A DNA stretch of 64,000 nt from Streptomyces sp. NBC_00091 (GCF_026343185.1 NZ_JAPEMA010000001.1:3782001-3846000), one strand, 5' to 3'. Positions 17,979 through 28,213 are shown, counted from the first letter of the stretch. Numbers and translations: made by a program. Notes: generated by a model from the sequence alone, not told the origin.

Positions 17979-18133
17979 GAGCCGCCTCCTCGATCCCTAG
18001 TTCGGCCAGTCTATGGCCGGCAGTCCATGTCTAAGCGCTTGCTCATGGCTAAGTTACCCGGCGGTCACTCTGGCTGTCCAGGGCGTGAGTCACACGGGGC
18101 GGGCCGGCGCGGAAACCTTTCCGCGGCGGGCCC

Positions 18134-19591
18134 CTAGGGCAGTCGGCGCAGCGCGAACCACAGCTCCATCCGGGTGTCCGGGTCGTCGAGGTCCCGGTCC
18201 AGGAGTGCGGCGCAGCGGGCCACGCGCTGGCGGACCGTGTTGCGGTGGACGCCCAGCGCGGCCGCGCTGCGGTCCCAGCTGCCGTGGTGGGCCAGCCAGC
18301 CGCGCAGGGTGCCGCGCAGGGCCGGGGAGAGGGGGCCGAGCAGGGCCTCGGCGTGGGCCCGGGCCTCCGCCTCGCCGACCAGGCCCGCGAAACCGGGGTC
18401 CGTGTGCCGGGACACCGGGGTACGGGCCGCCTCGGCGCGCTCCAGGGCCCGGCCGGCCTGCGCGTCGGCGGCCGTCAGGGCCCCGGGCGCCGCCGCGGCG
18501 CTCACCCCCAGCCGCCAGCCGGGCTGCGCCCCGGGCTCCCGGTCGGTGAGCAGCCGTACGGCCGGCCCGCGCGGGTCCAGCAGTACGGTGCCCAGCGCGG
18601 CGGCGAGGGCCTGCGGATCGCCGGCGCCCCGGGCGTGGACCGCGTACCAGGGCCCGGGGGCGAGGGCCGCGGCCGGATCCCCGTCCAGCAGCAGCCGGGT
18701 CAGGGCGGCCGCCTCCGTCCCGGCGGGGCGGTGCGCGGTGAGCAGGCTCAGCAGTACGGCGGCCACGGAGGCGATGGTGTGGTCGCCCGGGGCCCGGGCC
18801 CCGGTGGCGAGGGCGAGCACCTGGCCCCCGCCCACCGCGTAGGCGGCCAGATGGGTTCCGGCCGGCGTGTCGGTGGCGGTCGCGGCGGGCCCGGGGGCCA
18901 CCCGGTGCGCGAGCGCCTCCAGGGCCGCCCGCGCCTCCGCCCCCGGCTCACCCCCGCCGGCGGCCCGGACCACCCGGAACCCGGCCCCCGCCGCCGGGTC
19001 CGCGACCCCGGCCGCTCCGGCTCCCGCGCCGCCGCCGGACCCCGCCGCTGCCGCCGGGGCGAGGAGGCCCGCCCAGCCGGACAGGCTCGCGGCCAGGCGG
19101 GACAGGACGGCCCCGACCGGATCCGGCCGCCCGGCCGCCGCCGCCAGGGACTGCTGCGCCTCGGTCACCCGGCGCAGCTCCCGGGTGCGGGCCTCCGCCA
19201 TCAGCCGCCACACCGTACGGGCGACCGCCGTGAAGGGGGTCCCGGAGGGGACCTCCAGCAGCGGGAGCCCGAAGCGCCCGCACGCCTCGGCGAGCCCGGC
19301 CGGCACCTCCTCGTGCACCGGCGCCACGCCGAAGCCGAGCGCCGCCGCCCCCGCCCCGACCAGCCGGGACACGTAGTCCCCGGGGCGGTCCCCGAGCCCG
19401 CCCCCGGCGGTGAGCAGCAGCTCCCCGCCCAGCAGGTACGGCGAGGGGTCGGTCATCTCCGAGGCGTGCACCCCGTGCACCTCGGCCGTGTCGGGCCCCG
19501 CGAGCAGCCGCAGCCCGAGCTCCCGGTCGGCGAGCAGCGCCGCGAGGGCGACCGGCGGGGTGGGGGGCGGGGTGGGGGGCGGGGCCTCCAT
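18134..19591 (-). CDS. PucR-family transcriptional regulator
   Basis: 485-aa regulator. An N-terminal PucR sensor domain ([17 protein letters not shown]...[24 protein letters not shown]) is followed by a low-complexity Ala/Gly linker and a C-terminal helix-turn-helix of the PucR type ([36 protein letters not shown]). I use the ATG at 19591, which has GGAG 5 nt upstream; a GTG at 19606 is also open. It is divergent from the agmatinase gene, so it very likely controls agmatinase and the TPP enzyme in response to a nitrogen compound; PucR relatives respond to purine or amine catabolites. The Pro-rich start ([10 protein letters not shown]) comes from a short G-rich tandem repeat. Confidence 0.88.
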   Translation of the reverse strand: MEAPPPTPPPTPPVALAALLADRELGLRLLAGPDTAEVHGVHASEMTDPSPYLLGGELLLTAGGGLGDRPGDYVSRLVGAGAAALGFGVAPVHEEVPAGLAEACGRFGLPLLEVPSGTPFTAVARTVWRLMAEARTRELRRVTEAQQSLAAAAGRPDPVGAVLSRLAASLSGWAGLLAPAAAAGSGGGAGAGAAGVADPAAGAGFRVVRAAGGGEPGAEARAALEALAHRVAPGPAATATDTPAGTHLAAYAVGGGQVLALATGARAPGDHTIASVAAVLLSLLTAHRPAGTEAAALTRLLLDGDPAAALAPGPWYAVHARGAGDPQALAAALGTVLLDPRGPAVRLLTDREPGAQPGWRLGVSAAAAPGALTAADAQAGRALERAEAARTPVSRHTDPGFAGLVGEAEARAHAEALLGPLSPALRGTLRGWLAHHGSWDRSAAALGVHRNTVRQRVARCAALLDRDLDDPDTRMELWFALRRLP

Positions 19592-19708
19592 GGATACTCC
19601 GTACACATCAGGGGCGGGACCGTGGATAAAACGTACACTTCGCGGCCCCGGGGCGTCGCCTTACGCTCGAAGGACCGCACCAGCAGGACCACCAGAAGGG
19701 CACCCCCC

Positions 19709-20674
19709 ATGAGCACGCAGCCGCGCGGCCCCGTCGACTCCTCCCGCATCCCGCGCTACGCGGGCCCGGCGACCTTCGCCCGGCTGCCCCGCCTCGACGA
19801 GGTCGGCGGCAAGGCGGACGTCGCCGTCGTCGGCGTGCCCTTCGACTCCGGTGTCTCCTACCGCCCCGGCGCCCGCTTCGGCGGCAACGCCATCCGCGAG
19901 GCCTCCCGCCTGCTGCGCCCGTACAACCCGGCCCAGGACGCCTCCCCCTTCGCCCTCGCGCAGGTCGCGGACGCCGGCGACATCGCGGCGAACCCCTTCA
20001 ACATCAACGAGGCCGTCGAGACGATCGAGGCCGCGGCCGACGAGCTGATCGGCAACGGCTCCCGCCTGATGACCCTCGGCGGCGACCACACCATCGCCCT
20101 GCCCCTCCTGCGCTCCGTCGCGAAGAAGCACGGCCCGGTCGCCCTGCTGCACTTCGACGCGCACCTGGACACCTGGGACACCTACTTCGGCGCCGAGTAC
20201 ACCCACGGCACCCCCTTCCGCCGCGCCGTGGAGGAGGGCATCCTCGACACCGAGGCGCTGTCCCACGTCGGCACCCGCGGCCCGCTGTACGGCAAGCAGG
20301 ACCTCGACGACGACGCCAAGATGGGCTTCGGCATCGTGACCTCGGCGGACGTCTACCGCCGCGGCGCCGACGAGGTCGCCGACCAGCTGCGCCAGCGCAT
20401 CGGCGACCGCCCGCTGTACATCTCCATCGACATCGACGTGCTCGACCCGGCCCACGCGCCCGGCACCGGCACCCCCGAGGCGGGCGGCATGACCTCCCGC
20501 GAGCTGCTGGAGATCATCCGCGGTCTGTCCTCCTGCAACCTGGTTTCGGCCGACGTGGTCGAGGTCGCCCCGGCGTACGATCACGCGGAGATCACCTCGG
20601 TCGCGGCCTCGCACACCGCGTACGAGCTGACCACGATCATGAGCCGTCAGATCGCCGCCTCCCGCCAGGGCTGA
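19709..20674 (+). CDS. speB: Agmatinase / guanidino-hydrolase (ureohydrolase family)
   Basis: Mn-dependent ureohydrolase (321 aa) that releases urea from a guanidino compound, giving putrescine if agmatine is the substrate. The metal ligands lie in [19 protein letters not shown] and [22 protein letters not shown], all intact. Start ATG 19709 has GAAGGG about 9 nt upstream; the frame is open far upstream but overlaps the PucR gene in antisense. Followed by a TPP enzyme gene 65 bp later in the same direction. Guanidinobutyrase is an alternative, as the family is hard to split by sequence alone. Confidence 0.87.
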   Translation: MSTQPRGPVDSSRIPRYAGPATFARLPRLDEVGGKADVAVVGVPFDSGVSYRPGARFGGNAIREASRLLRPYNPAQDASPFALAQVADAGDIAANPFNINEAVETIEAAADELIGNGSRLMTLGGDHTIALPLLRSVAKKHGPVALLHFDAHLDTWDTYFGAEYTHGTPFRRAVEEGILDTEALSHVGTRGPLYGKQDLDDDAKMGFGIVTSADVYRRGADEVADQLRQRIGDRPLYISIDIDVLDPAHAPGTGTPEAGGMTSRELLEIIRGLSSCNLVSADVVEVAPAYDHAEITSVAASHTAYELTTIMSRQIAASRQG

Positions 20675-20739
20675 TCACCCCGGCCCGGCGGCGAAGGCGG
20701 AACGACGGAACGACCGAAGCACGAAGGGCACATACGCGC

Positions 20740-22425
20740 GTGACGCACGACCACGACCTGGTACTCCGTCCCACCGAGGCCCAGACGGCGGCCGCCCTGG
20801 CGCCGCCGCCGGGCCGCACGGGCGGGGACCTGGTCGTGGAAACGCTGCGCGGCCTCGGCGCGACCACCGTCTTCGGTCTGCCGGGCCAGCACGCGCTGGG
20901 CCTGTTCGACGCGGTCGGCCGCTCCGACCTGCGCCTGGTCGCCCTGCGTACGGAGAACAACGCGGGCTTCGCCGCCGACGCCTACGGCCGCCTCACGGGC
21001 GAGGCGGTCCCGCTGCTGCTCTCCACCGGGCCCGGGGCGCTGATGTCCCTGCCCGCCCTCGCGGAGGCGGCGGCGGCCTCCGCACCGGTCCTCGCCCTCT
21101 CCTCCCAGGTCCCGACGGCGGGCCTGGGCGGCGGCCGGCGGGGCCACCTGCACGAGCTGCGGGACCAGTCGGCCTCCTTCCGCGACGTGGTGAAGTCGGT
21201 CCACATCGCCCGCACCCCCTCGCAGATCCCCTCGGTGATCGCCGAGGCCTGGGAATCGGCCCTCACGGCCCCCCACGGCCCCGTCTGGGTGGAGATCCCG
21301 GAGGACGTGCTGCGCGCCGACACGCTGATCCCCGAGGTCACCGGCATGGACGCGACCCCGCACGAACTGGCCCCGCGCCCGGAGCTGACGGCGCTGGCCG
21401 CGCACTGGCTGTCGAAGGCCTCCCGCCCCGTGATCATCGCGGGCGGCGGTGTGATCCGCGCCGACGCCGCCGGCAAGCTGCGGCAGCTCGCGGAACGCCT
21501 GAACGCCCCGGTGGTCACCACCTTCGGCGGCAAGGGCGCCTTCCCCTGGACCCACCCGCTCTCCCTCCAGTCCTGGCTGGAGGACCGCCACATGACGGAC
21601 TTCCTGGAGGACGCGGACGTCCTTCTCGTCGTGGGCTCCGGGCTAGGCGAGCTGTCCTCGAACTACCACACGTTCTTCCCCACGGGCCGGGTCGTCCAGA
21701 TCGAGGCGGACCTCGGCAAGCTGGAGTCCAACCACGCGGGCCTGGGCATCCACGCCGACGCCCGCCTCGCCCTCCAGGCCCTCCTGGAAACGGTGGAGCC
21801 CCGCCCGGACGACGAGGCCCCCGAGCGGGTCCGCTCGCTGCTCTCCGCCGTCGAAGCGCGCCTCGCCACCCAGGACGTCACCCTCGAACGTGACCTCCTG
21901 ACCTCCATCCGCCAGGCCCTCCCGCCCCGCTCCCCGTCCTTCTGGGACATGACGATCCTGTCGTACTGGGCCTGGTCCGCCTTCGACGCGAAGCACCCCA
22001 ACACCATGCACTCGGCCCAGGGCGCGGGCGGCCTCGGCTACGCCTTCCCGGCGGCCCTGGGCGCCGCGGTCGCCGAGCCCGGCACCCCGGTCCTGGCGGT
22101 CTCCGGCGACGGCGGCGCGATGTACTCCCTCTCCGAACTGGCCACCGCCAGGGAACACGACCTCGACGTCACCTGGCTGATCGTGGACGACGGCGGCTAC
22201 GGCATCCTGCGCGAGTACATGACCGCCTCCTTCGACGGCCGCACCACGGGCACGGAACTGACCCGCCCCGACTTCGTCGCCCTGGCGCGGTCCTTCGGCG
22301 TCCCCGCCGCCGCCACCACCCCGGACACCCTCCGCACGGACCTCGCCCAGGCCCTCAAAACCCCGGGCCCCTCGGTCCTCGTCCTCCCCACCACCCTCAA
22401 GATGTTCGCCCCAACCCACCTGTAG
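20740..22425 (+). CDS. Thiamine-diphosphate enzyme (acetolactate synthase-like)
   Basis: 561-aa ThDP-dependent enzyme. The N-terminal PYR domain has the ThDP-activating Glu in LRTENNAGFAADAYGR, a middle FAD/ADP-type domain has PVIIAGGGVIRADA, and the C-terminal PP domain has the metal-binding motif SGDGGAMYSLSEL...LIVDDGGYGILREYM. GTG start at 20740. It resembles acetolactate synthase large subunits, but it stands apart from ilv genes and next to agmatinase, a linkage kept in Streptomyces. The reaction is unknown; decarboxylation of a 2-oxo acid from arginine or amine catabolism is one possibility. Confidence 0.85.
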   Translation: MTHDHDLVLRPTEAQTAAALAPPPGRTGGDLVVETLRGLGATTVFGLPGQHALGLFDAVGRSDLRLVALRTENNAGFAADAYGRLTGEAVPLLLSTGPGALMSLPALAEAAAASAPVLALSSQVPTAGLGGGRRGHLHELRDQSASFRDVVKSVHIARTPSQIPSVIAEAWESALTAPHGPVWVEIPEDVLRADTLIPEVTGMDATPHELAPRPELTALAAHWLSKASRPVIIAGGGVIRADAAGKLRQLAERLNAPVVTTFGGKGAFPWTHPLSLQSWLEDRHMTDFLEDADVLLVVGSGLGELSSNYHTFFPTGRVVQIEADLGKLESNHAGLGIHADARLALQALLETVEPRPDDEAPERVRSLLSAVEARLATQDVTLERDLLTSIRQALPPRSPSFWDMTILSYWAWSAFDAKHPNTMHSAQGAGGLGYAFPAALGAAVAEPGTPVLAVSGDGGAMYSLSELATAREHDLDVTWLIVDDGGYGILREYMTASFDGRTTGTELTRPDFVALARSFGVPAAATTPDTLRTDLAQALKTPGPSVLVLPTTLKMFAPTHL

Positions 22426-22433
22426 CCCCGTTG

Positions 22434-22458
22434 CCCGGCCCCGGGCCCCGGGGCCGGG
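22434..22458. terminator. Bidirectional terminator between convergent genes
   Basis: CCCGGCCCCGG (22434-22444) pairs perfectly with CCGGGGCCGGG (22448-22458) around a 3-nt loop, midway between the TPP enzyme stop and the esterase stop. Confidence 0.78.
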
Positions 22459-22470
22459 AGGGCTCACGGC

Positions 22471-23571
22471 TCAGTTGGCGCTGAGGCGGGCGCTGGTCCA
22501 TGCGAGGGCCGGCGGGATCTCGCGGTTCCAGGTGTTGAAGCTGTGCCCGCCCCGGTCGAGGGTGATCGACGAGACGTGGGCCGGGTCCTTCACGGCCTTG
22601 ACGAACTGCTGCGTCGCCTTGAGGTTCGACTCGCCCTGGAGCGAGGTGGTGACGAGGAACGAGACGTTCGGCTGCGGCCGGTTCGCCAGGTGCCACAGCA
22701 GGTCGGACCGCTTCTCCTCGCCCTTGTTCCCGTGGAAGAGGTCGCCCGAGTCCGCATCGACCTCCGGCTTGTAGTCCGCCGAGAGGCCCACCCCGGCCGC
22801 GTACGTCTCCGGGTGCTGGAGCGTCATCTTCAGCGCGCAGTACCCGCCCGTCGAGTCGCCGATGATGGCCCAGTTCCGCGCCGAGGTGCCGATGCGGTAA
22901 TGACTGGCGACCGCCCTGGGGACGTCCGTCCCGAAGAAGGACTCGCTCTGCGGGCCGCCCCCGGGGACGTCGACGCACTGGCTGTTGGAGGGGCCGACCA
23001 CGGGCCGCATCATCACCAGGATCATCGGCTGCATCTTCTTCTGCTTGGCCTGCGTCCACGCCGTCTTCGGGTACCGCAGCCCCTTCAGCAAGTTCTCCGC
23101 CGTGCCCGGGTAGCCCGTCAGCACCACGGCCGCGGGGAACTTCCGCTGCTCGTTGCCCTTCTGGAAGTACTCGGGCGGCAGGTACACGTACGCCTGGGCG
23201 GCGACCCGGGAGCGCTCGCCGTGCAGGGTCACCTTCTCTATCAGCCCGCCCGACTGCGGACTGCGCCCGCCGGGCACGCCGGTGTCCTGCCGTCCCAGCA
23301 CCTCCACGGCCGCCCCGCCGGGCACGGCCTCCTGGCGCGCCTGTCCGGCGGTCAGGTCGGCCCAGGACCCGTAGATCAGGAAGCTGCGGTTCGCCGCGAG
23401 CGCGACCGAGGCGAAGAGGAACACCTGCACGACGACGAGCAGCCCTAAACGCCCCAGCACCAGCCCCCGGCTGCTCCGCGCCAGCCGGGGCCACAGCCAC
23501 ACCGTGGCCGCGAACAGGAGCACCGTGCACAGCACGGCACTCACCAGGAGCGTGCTACTTGTCAGACCCAT
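22471..23571 (-). CDS. Membrane-anchored esterase (EstD/antigen-85-like alpha/beta hydrolase)
   Basis: 366 aa. The first ~65 residues hold two or three membrane helices (STLLVSAVLCTVLLFAATVWLW and LVLGRLGLLVVVQVFLFASVALAA), and the rest is an extracellular alpha/beta hydrolase domain of the esterase D/PF00756 type. The nucleophile serine is in GDSTGGYCALKM and the catalytic His in LDRGGHSFNTW. Such proteins in actinomycetes include mycolyl-transferase-like esterases, but the substrate is unknown here. Start ATG 23571 (MGLTSSTLL); the frame stays open much further upstream only as antisense of the ABC transporter gene. Confidence 0.85.
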   Translation of the reverse strand: MGLTSSTLLVSAVLCTVLLFAATVWLWPRLARSSRGLVLGRLGLLVVVQVFLFASVALAANRSFLIYGSWADLTAGQARQEAVPGGAAVEVLGRQDTGVPGGRSPQSGGLIEKVTLHGERSRVAAQAYVYLPPEYFQKGNEQRKFPAAVVLTGYPGTAENLLKGLRYPKTAWTQAKQKKMQPMILVMMRPVVGPSNSQCVDVPGGGPQSESFFGTDVPRAVASHYRIGTSARNWAIIGDSTGGYCALKMTLQHPETYAAGVGLSADYKPEVDADSGDLFHGNKGEEKRSDLLWHLANRPQPNVSFLVTTSLQGESNLKATQQFVKAVKDPAHVSSITLDRGGHSFNTWNREIPPALAWTSARLSAN

Positions 23572-23820
23572 GGATCGGTCAAGCCCTTCGCGATGTCCGG
23601 CGCACCGCCGACCGGTGCGCACCCGGCTAGAGCGCCTTTGGGGCCGGAGCGTTCCCTGCCGCGTCCCGGGTCCAGCGGGGGTCGAGCGGCGGTGGTCCCC
23701 TGATCGGACGAAGCCCGCGCGCGTCCTGCGGACCCCAGTGCGATTGTTGCGGTGGGATGAAATCCGCCGGTGGGGGCGTTGGGGGAGGCGGCAGGACAGG
23801 ACCGACGGGGAGGCACCCAC

Positions 23821-26800
23821 GTGACGGCGGCGCAGACGGAGACTGGGGAAAAACAGGGCTGGGGCAGGCGGCTCGCCGCCTACACCTGGCGGTACAAGGT
23901 CAACGTGCTGCTCGCGCTCGGCTCCTCGCTGGCCGGCATGGCCGTCATGGCGTTCGTCCCGCTCGTCACCAAGGTCATCATCGACGAGGTCATCGGCGAC
24001 GAGAGCAAGCCCATGGGCCCCTGGGCCGGCATGCTCATAGGCGCCGCCGTGCTGGTCTACGCACTGACCTACATACGCAGGTACTACGGCGGGCGCCTCG
24101 CCCTCGACGTGCAGCACGACCTGCGCACCGACATGTACGACGCCGTCGCCCGCCTCGACGGGCGCCGGCAGGACGAGCTGTCCACCGGACAGGTCGTCGG
24201 CCGGGCGACGAGCGACCTCCAGCTGATCCAGGGCCTGCTCTTCATGCTGCCCATGACCATCGGGAACTTCCTCCTCTTCGGGATATCCCTCGGGATCATG
24301 CTGTGGCTGTCCCCGCTGCTGACCCTCGTCGCGCTGCTGATGGCCCCCGCCCTCTGGTTCATCGCCAAGCGCAGCCGCAAGAAGCTCTTCCCCGCCACCT
24401 GGTACGCCCAGGGCCAGGCCGCCGCCGTCGCCTCCGTCGTCGACGGGGCGGTGACCGGCGTACGGGTCGTCAAGGGCTTCGGGCAGGAGGAACAGGAGAC
24501 CGGCAAGCTCCGCGAGGCCGGCCGCCGGCTCTTCGGCGGGCGGATGCGCACCATCCGGCTGAACTCCCGCTACACCCCCGCCCTCCAGGCCGTGCCCGCC
24601 CTCGGACAGGTCGCCATGCTGGCCCTCGGCGGCTGGATGGCCACCCGCGGGCAGGTCACCCTCGGCACTTTCGTCGCCTTCTCCACCTACCTCGCCCAGC
24701 TCGTCGGCCCCGTCCGCATGCTCGCCATGGTGCTTACCGTCGGCCAGCAGGCCCGCGCCGGCGTGGAGCGGGTGTTCGAGCTCATCGACACCGAGCCCGT
24801 GATCCGGGAGGGCACGCGGGAGCTGCCCGCCGACGCGCCCGCCACCGTCGAGTTCGAGGACGTCCGCTTCGGGTACGAGCCCGACCGGCCCGTCCTCGAC
24901 GGCTTCTCCCTCGCCCTGGCCGAGGGCGAGACCGTCGCCCTCGTGGGCGCCTCCGGCAGCGGCAAGTCCACCGTCTCCCTGCTCCTGCCGCGCTTCTACG
25001 ACGCCGACCACGGCACCGTCCGGGTCGGCGGCCACGACGTCCGCGAGCTGACCTACGACTCCCTGCGCGGCGCCATCGGACTGGTGCCCGAGGATTCGTT
25101 CCTCTTCTCCGACACCATCCGCGCGAACATCGCCTACGGGCGCCCGGGGGCCGGTGAGGAGGAGATCCGCGCCGCCGCCCGCGCCGCCCAGGCGGAAGGG
25201 TTCATCGAGGCCCTCCCCGCCGGGTACGACACCAAGGTCGGCGAACAGGGCCTGACCCTCTCCGGCGGCCAGCGCCAGCGCATCGCCCTCGCCCGCGCCA
25301 TCCTCACCGACCCCCGCCTGCTGCTCCTCGACGACGCCACCTCCGCCGTCGACGCCCGCGTCGAGCACGAGATCCACGAGGCGCTGCGGGCGGTCATGGC
25401 CGGCCGCACCACCCTGCTGATCGCCCACCGCCGCTCCACGCTCGCCCTCGCCGACCGGATCGCCGTACTCGACCACGGCCGGCTCTCCGACGTCGGCACG
25501 CACGAGGAGCTCGAGCGCCGCTCCCCGCTGTACCGGCGGCTGCTCACCGACCCCGAAGCCCTCGGGGCCGCCTCGCCGCGCACCCCCGACGCACCGTCCA
25601 TGGCCGAGTTCGAGCGGGACATCGAGAAGGACATCGAGCTCGAAGCCGAGATCGACTCCGAGCAGGTGAGCGCCAAGCGCCGCGCCGTCGACGGGGTCAC
25701 CCCCGAGCTGTGGCGACGCCAGGAGGGGAGCGAGAACCCCGCCGGTGCGGTCGCCGGGATGAGCGCCACCCCCGAACTGCTCGCGCAGGTGGCCGCCCTG
25801 CCGCCCGCCGACGACGAGCCGGAGGTGGACGAGGCCCGGGCCGCGTCCGCCGAGAAGAGCTACGGCCTGCGCCGCCTGCTCGGCGGCTTCTGGGCCCCGC
25901 TCGCCGTCAGCCTCGGCCTGGTCGCCGTCGACGCGGGCGCCGGGCTGCTCCTGCCCGTCATGATCCGCCACGGCATCGACCAGGGCGTGCAGAAGGCCGC
26001 CCTGGGCGCGGTGTGGGCCGCGGCCCTGCTCGCCCTCGTCGTGGTCGCCGGGCAGTGGGCCGCCCAGTTCGCCGAGACCCGGATGACCGGACGCACCGGC
26101 GAGCGCGTGCTCTACGCCCTGCGCGTCAAGATCTTCGCCCAGCTCCAGCGCCTCGGCCTGGACTACTACGAGCGCGAGCTCACCGGCAAGATCATGACCC
26201 GGATGACCACCGACGTGGACTCCCTGTCCAGCTTCCTGCAGACCGGGCTCGTCACCGCCGTCGTCTCCGTCCTGACCTTCTTCGGCATCCTGGTCGCCCT
26301 GCTCGTCCTCGACGTCGGACTCGCGCTGATCGTCTTCGCCACCCTGCCCGTGCTGGTCGTCGGCACGATCGTCTTCCGCCGCAAGTCGGTGACCGCGTAC
26401 GAGCTGGCGCGCGACCGGGTCAGCCTGGTCAACGCCGACCTCCAGGAGTCCGTGGCCGGGCTCCGCCTGGTGCAGGCCTTCCGCCGCCAGAGCACCGGCG
26501 CGGCCCGGTTCGCCGAGCGCAGCGACGCGTACCGCGAGGCCCGGGTGCGCGGCCAGTGGCTGATATCCGTCTACTTCCCCTTCGTCCAGCTGCTGTCCTC
26601 GGGCGCGGCGGCGGCCGTGCTGATCGTCGGCGCGGGCCGGGTGGAGGCGGCCACCCTCACCACCGGCGCGCTGGTGGCGTACCTGCTCTACATCGACCTG
26701 TTCTTCGCCCCGGTCCAGCAGCTCTCCCAGGTCTTCGACGGATACCAGCAGGCCAGCGTCTCCCTGGGCCGGATCCAGGACCTGCTGCGCGAGCCCACCA

Positions 26801-27609
26801 CCACTCCGCGCCCGGCGGATCCCCGGGAGGTCGCCGCACTGCGCGGCGAGATCGCCTTCGAGGGCGTGCGCTTCCAGTACGGCACCGCCGAGGAGCGCGG
26901 GGAGCAGGACGAGGCGCTGGCCGGGATCAGCCTGCGCATACCCGCCGGGCAGACCGTCGCCTTCGTCGGCGAGACCGGGGCGGGCAAGTCCACTCTGGTC
27001 AAGATGGTGGCCCGGTTCTACGACCCGACCTCCGGCCGGGTCACCGCCGACGGCACCGACCTGCGGGAGCTGGACCTGACGGCGTACCGCCACCGGCTGG
27101 GGGTCGTCCCCCAGGAGCCGTACCTCTTCCCGGGGACGGTCCGCGACGCCATCGCCTACGGGCGGCCCGGGGCGAGCGACGCCGAGGTGGAGGCCGCCGC
27201 CCGCGCGGTCGGCGCCCACGACATGATCGCCACCCTCGACGGCGGCTACCTGCACGCCGTCTCCGAGCGCGGCCGCAACCTCTCCGCCGGCCAGCGCCAG
27301 CTGATCGCGCTGGCCCGCGCCGAACTGGTCGACCCGGACGTCCTGCTGCTCGACGAGGCCACCGCCGCCCTGGACCTGGCCACCGAGGCCCAGGTCAACC
27401 AGGCCACCGACCGGCTCGCCGGCAAGCGCACCACCCTCGTCGTCGCGCACCGCCTGACCACCGCCGCCCGCGCCGACCGGGTGGTGGTCATGGACCGCGG
27501 CCGGATCGTCGAGGACGGCAGCCACGCCGAACTCCTGGCCCGCGGCGGCCGGTACGCGACCCTGTGGCGCACCTTCGCCGGCGAGGACGAACCGGCCGCC
27601 GCCGCGTAG
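23821..27609 (+). CDS. Fused heterodimer-type ABC exporter (TMD-NBD-TMD-NBD)
   Basis: 1262-aa protein with two complete exporter halves in one chain. Half 1: six-helix membrane domain, Walker A GASGSGKS (~374-381), signature LSGGQRQ (~480), Walker B ending LLLLDDATSAVD with Asp in place of the catalytic Glu. A charged linker (~595-680) follows. Half 2: membrane domain, Walker A GETGAGKS (~1049), signature LSAGQRQ (~1155), Walker B LLLDEATAALD with the Glu present. This asymmetry, one degenerate and one active ATP site, is known from heterodimeric exporters such as TM287/288 and BmrCD. Start GTG 23821 with GGGAGG 7 nt upstream. Likely a drug or lipid exporter; substrate unknown. Confidence 0.93.
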   Translation: MTAAQTETGEKQGWGRRLAAYTWRYKVNVLLALGSSLAGMAVMAFVPLVTKVIIDEVIGDESKPMGPWAGMLIGAAVLVYALTYIRRYYGGRLALDVQHDLRTDMYDAVARLDGRRQDELSTGQVVGRATSDLQLIQGLLFMLPMTIGNFLLFGISLGIMLWLSPLLTLVALLMAPALWFIAKRSRKKLFPATWYAQGQAAAVASVVDGAVTGVRVVKGFGQEEQETGKLREAGRRLFGGRMRTIRLNSRYTPALQAVPALGQVAMLALGGWMATRGQVTLGTFVAFSTYLAQLVGPVRMLAMVLTVGQQARAGVERVFELIDTEPVIREGTRELPADAPATVEFEDVRFGYEPDRPVLDGFSLALAEGETVALVGASGSGKSTVSLLLPRFYDADHGTVRVGGHDVRELTYDSLRGAIGLVPEDSFLFSDTIRANIAYGRPGAGEEEIRAAARAAQAEGFIEALPAGYDTKVGEQGLTLSGGQRQRIALARAILTDPRLLLLDDATSAVDARVEHEIHEALRAVMAGRTTLLIAHRRSTLALADRIAVLDHGRLSDVGTHEELERRSPLYRRLLTDPEALGAASPRTPDAPSMAEFERDIEKDIELEAEIDSEQVSAKRRAVDGVTPELWRRQEGSENPAGAVAGMSATPELLAQVAALPPADDEPEVDEARAASAEKSYGLRRLLGGFWAPLAVSLGLVAVDAGAGLLLPVMIRHGIDQGVQKAALGAVWAAALLALVVVAGQWAAQFAETRMTGRTGERVLYALRVKIFAQLQRLGLDYYERELTGKIMTRMTTDVDSLSSFLQTGLVTAVVSVLTFFGILVALLVLDVGLALIVFATLPVLVVGTIVFRRKSVTAYELARDRVSLVNADLQESVAGLRLVQAFRRQSTGAARFAERSDAYREARVRGQWLISVYFPFVQLLSSGAAAAVLIVGAGRVEAATLTTGALVAYLLYIDLFFAPVQQLSQVFDGYQQASVSLGRIQDLLREPTTTPRPADPREVAALRGEIAFEGVRFQYGTAEERGEQDEALAGISLRIPAGQTVAFVGETGAGKSTLVKMVARFYDPTSGRVTADGTDLRELDLTAYRHRLGVVPQEPYLFPGTVRDAIAYGRPGASDAEVEAAARAVGAHDMIATLDGGYLHAVSERGRNLSAGQRQLIALARAELVDPDVLLLDEATAALDLATEAQVNQATDRLAGKRTTLVVAHRLTTAARADRVVVMDRGRIVEDGSHAELLARGGRYATLWRTFAGEDEPAAAA

Positions 27610-27624
27610 CCGCGCAGCACGCGT

Positions 27625-27656
27625 GAAGGGGCGGGGCCCGGCGGCCCCGCCCCTTC
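27625..27656. terminator. Bidirectional terminator
   Basis: 14-bp perfect stem (27625-27638 with 27643-27656) with a CGGC loop between the convergent ABC exporter and EF-hand genes. It lies only 15 bp past one stop and 2 bp from the other. Confidence 0.85.
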
Positions 27657-27658
27657 CG

Positions 27659-28213
27659 TCAGAGTTCGCCGAAGAGGAGGTTGCCGGGGGCGTCCTCGTC
27701 GTCGCCGGTGTAGTACTCGCGTACGGCGTCGAGGAGTTCGTCCACCGACAGGTAGCCGTCGTGGTTCTTGTCGATCCTCGCGAAGAGGGTGTCCGCGTCG
27801 GCGGGCTCCAGCTTGGTGTCGAAGGCCAGCTGCGCCTTGTGGAACTCCTCGGGGCTGATGTGCCCGTCGCCGTTGGTGTCGACGACCGTGAGGATCGCCT
27901 TCATCATCGGCCGGAAGGACTTCTCGTACGCCGGGCCGCCGTCCTTGTACAGGCGGGTCATGCCGTCCCGGTACTGGCCGGGCGTCAGCTGCTGGTCCTG
28001 GCCGACGCCGAGCTCGTTGAAGAGGTCCACCCAGAAGTCGGTGAGCCCGCGGAAGACCTCGGCCGCCTTGGGGGAGTCGGCCGGTTCGGCCAGCGCCGAC
28101 AGCAGCCGCGTCCCGAGCGCGATCATGTCCTTCTCGTCGATCACGCCGTTGGAATCGGCGTCCAGGTGCGCGAACGCGCGCTCCAGCTTGCGGTCGAGCA
28201 GATCGGTCGTCAT
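27659..28213 (-). CDS. EF-hand calcium-binding protein (calerythrin-like)
   Basis: 184-aa cytoplasmic protein with four EF-hand positions. Loops 1 (residues 18-29, DADSNGVIDEKD), 3 (112-123, DTNGDGHISPEE) and 4 (148-159, DKNHDGYLSVDE) keep the Ca ligands; the second (about 69-80, GVGQDQQLTPGQ) has lost them. This three-active, one-degenerate pattern is that of calerythrin and the sarcoplasmic calcium-binding proteins, and Streptomyces has several such proteins linked to calcium buffering and aerial growth. No signal peptide. Its role here is inferred only from the family. Confidence 0.92.
   Translation of the reverse strand: MTTDLLDRKLERAFAHLDADSNGVIDEKDMIALGTRLLSALAEPADSPKAAEVFRGLTDFWVDLFNELGVGQDQQLTPGQYRDGMTRLYKDGGPAYEKSFRPMMKAILTVVDTNGDGHISPEEFHKAQLAFDTKLEPADADTLFARIDKNHDGYLSVDELLDAVREYYTGDDEDAPGNLLFGEL

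Noticed and set aside
22471..27525. 1684-aa open frame on the minus strand
   Set aside because: Only its last 366 residues are a real gene (the esterase). The rest is antisense to the ABC exporter and has the Gly/Val/Glu/Asp-rich make-up of a GC-rich shadow frame.
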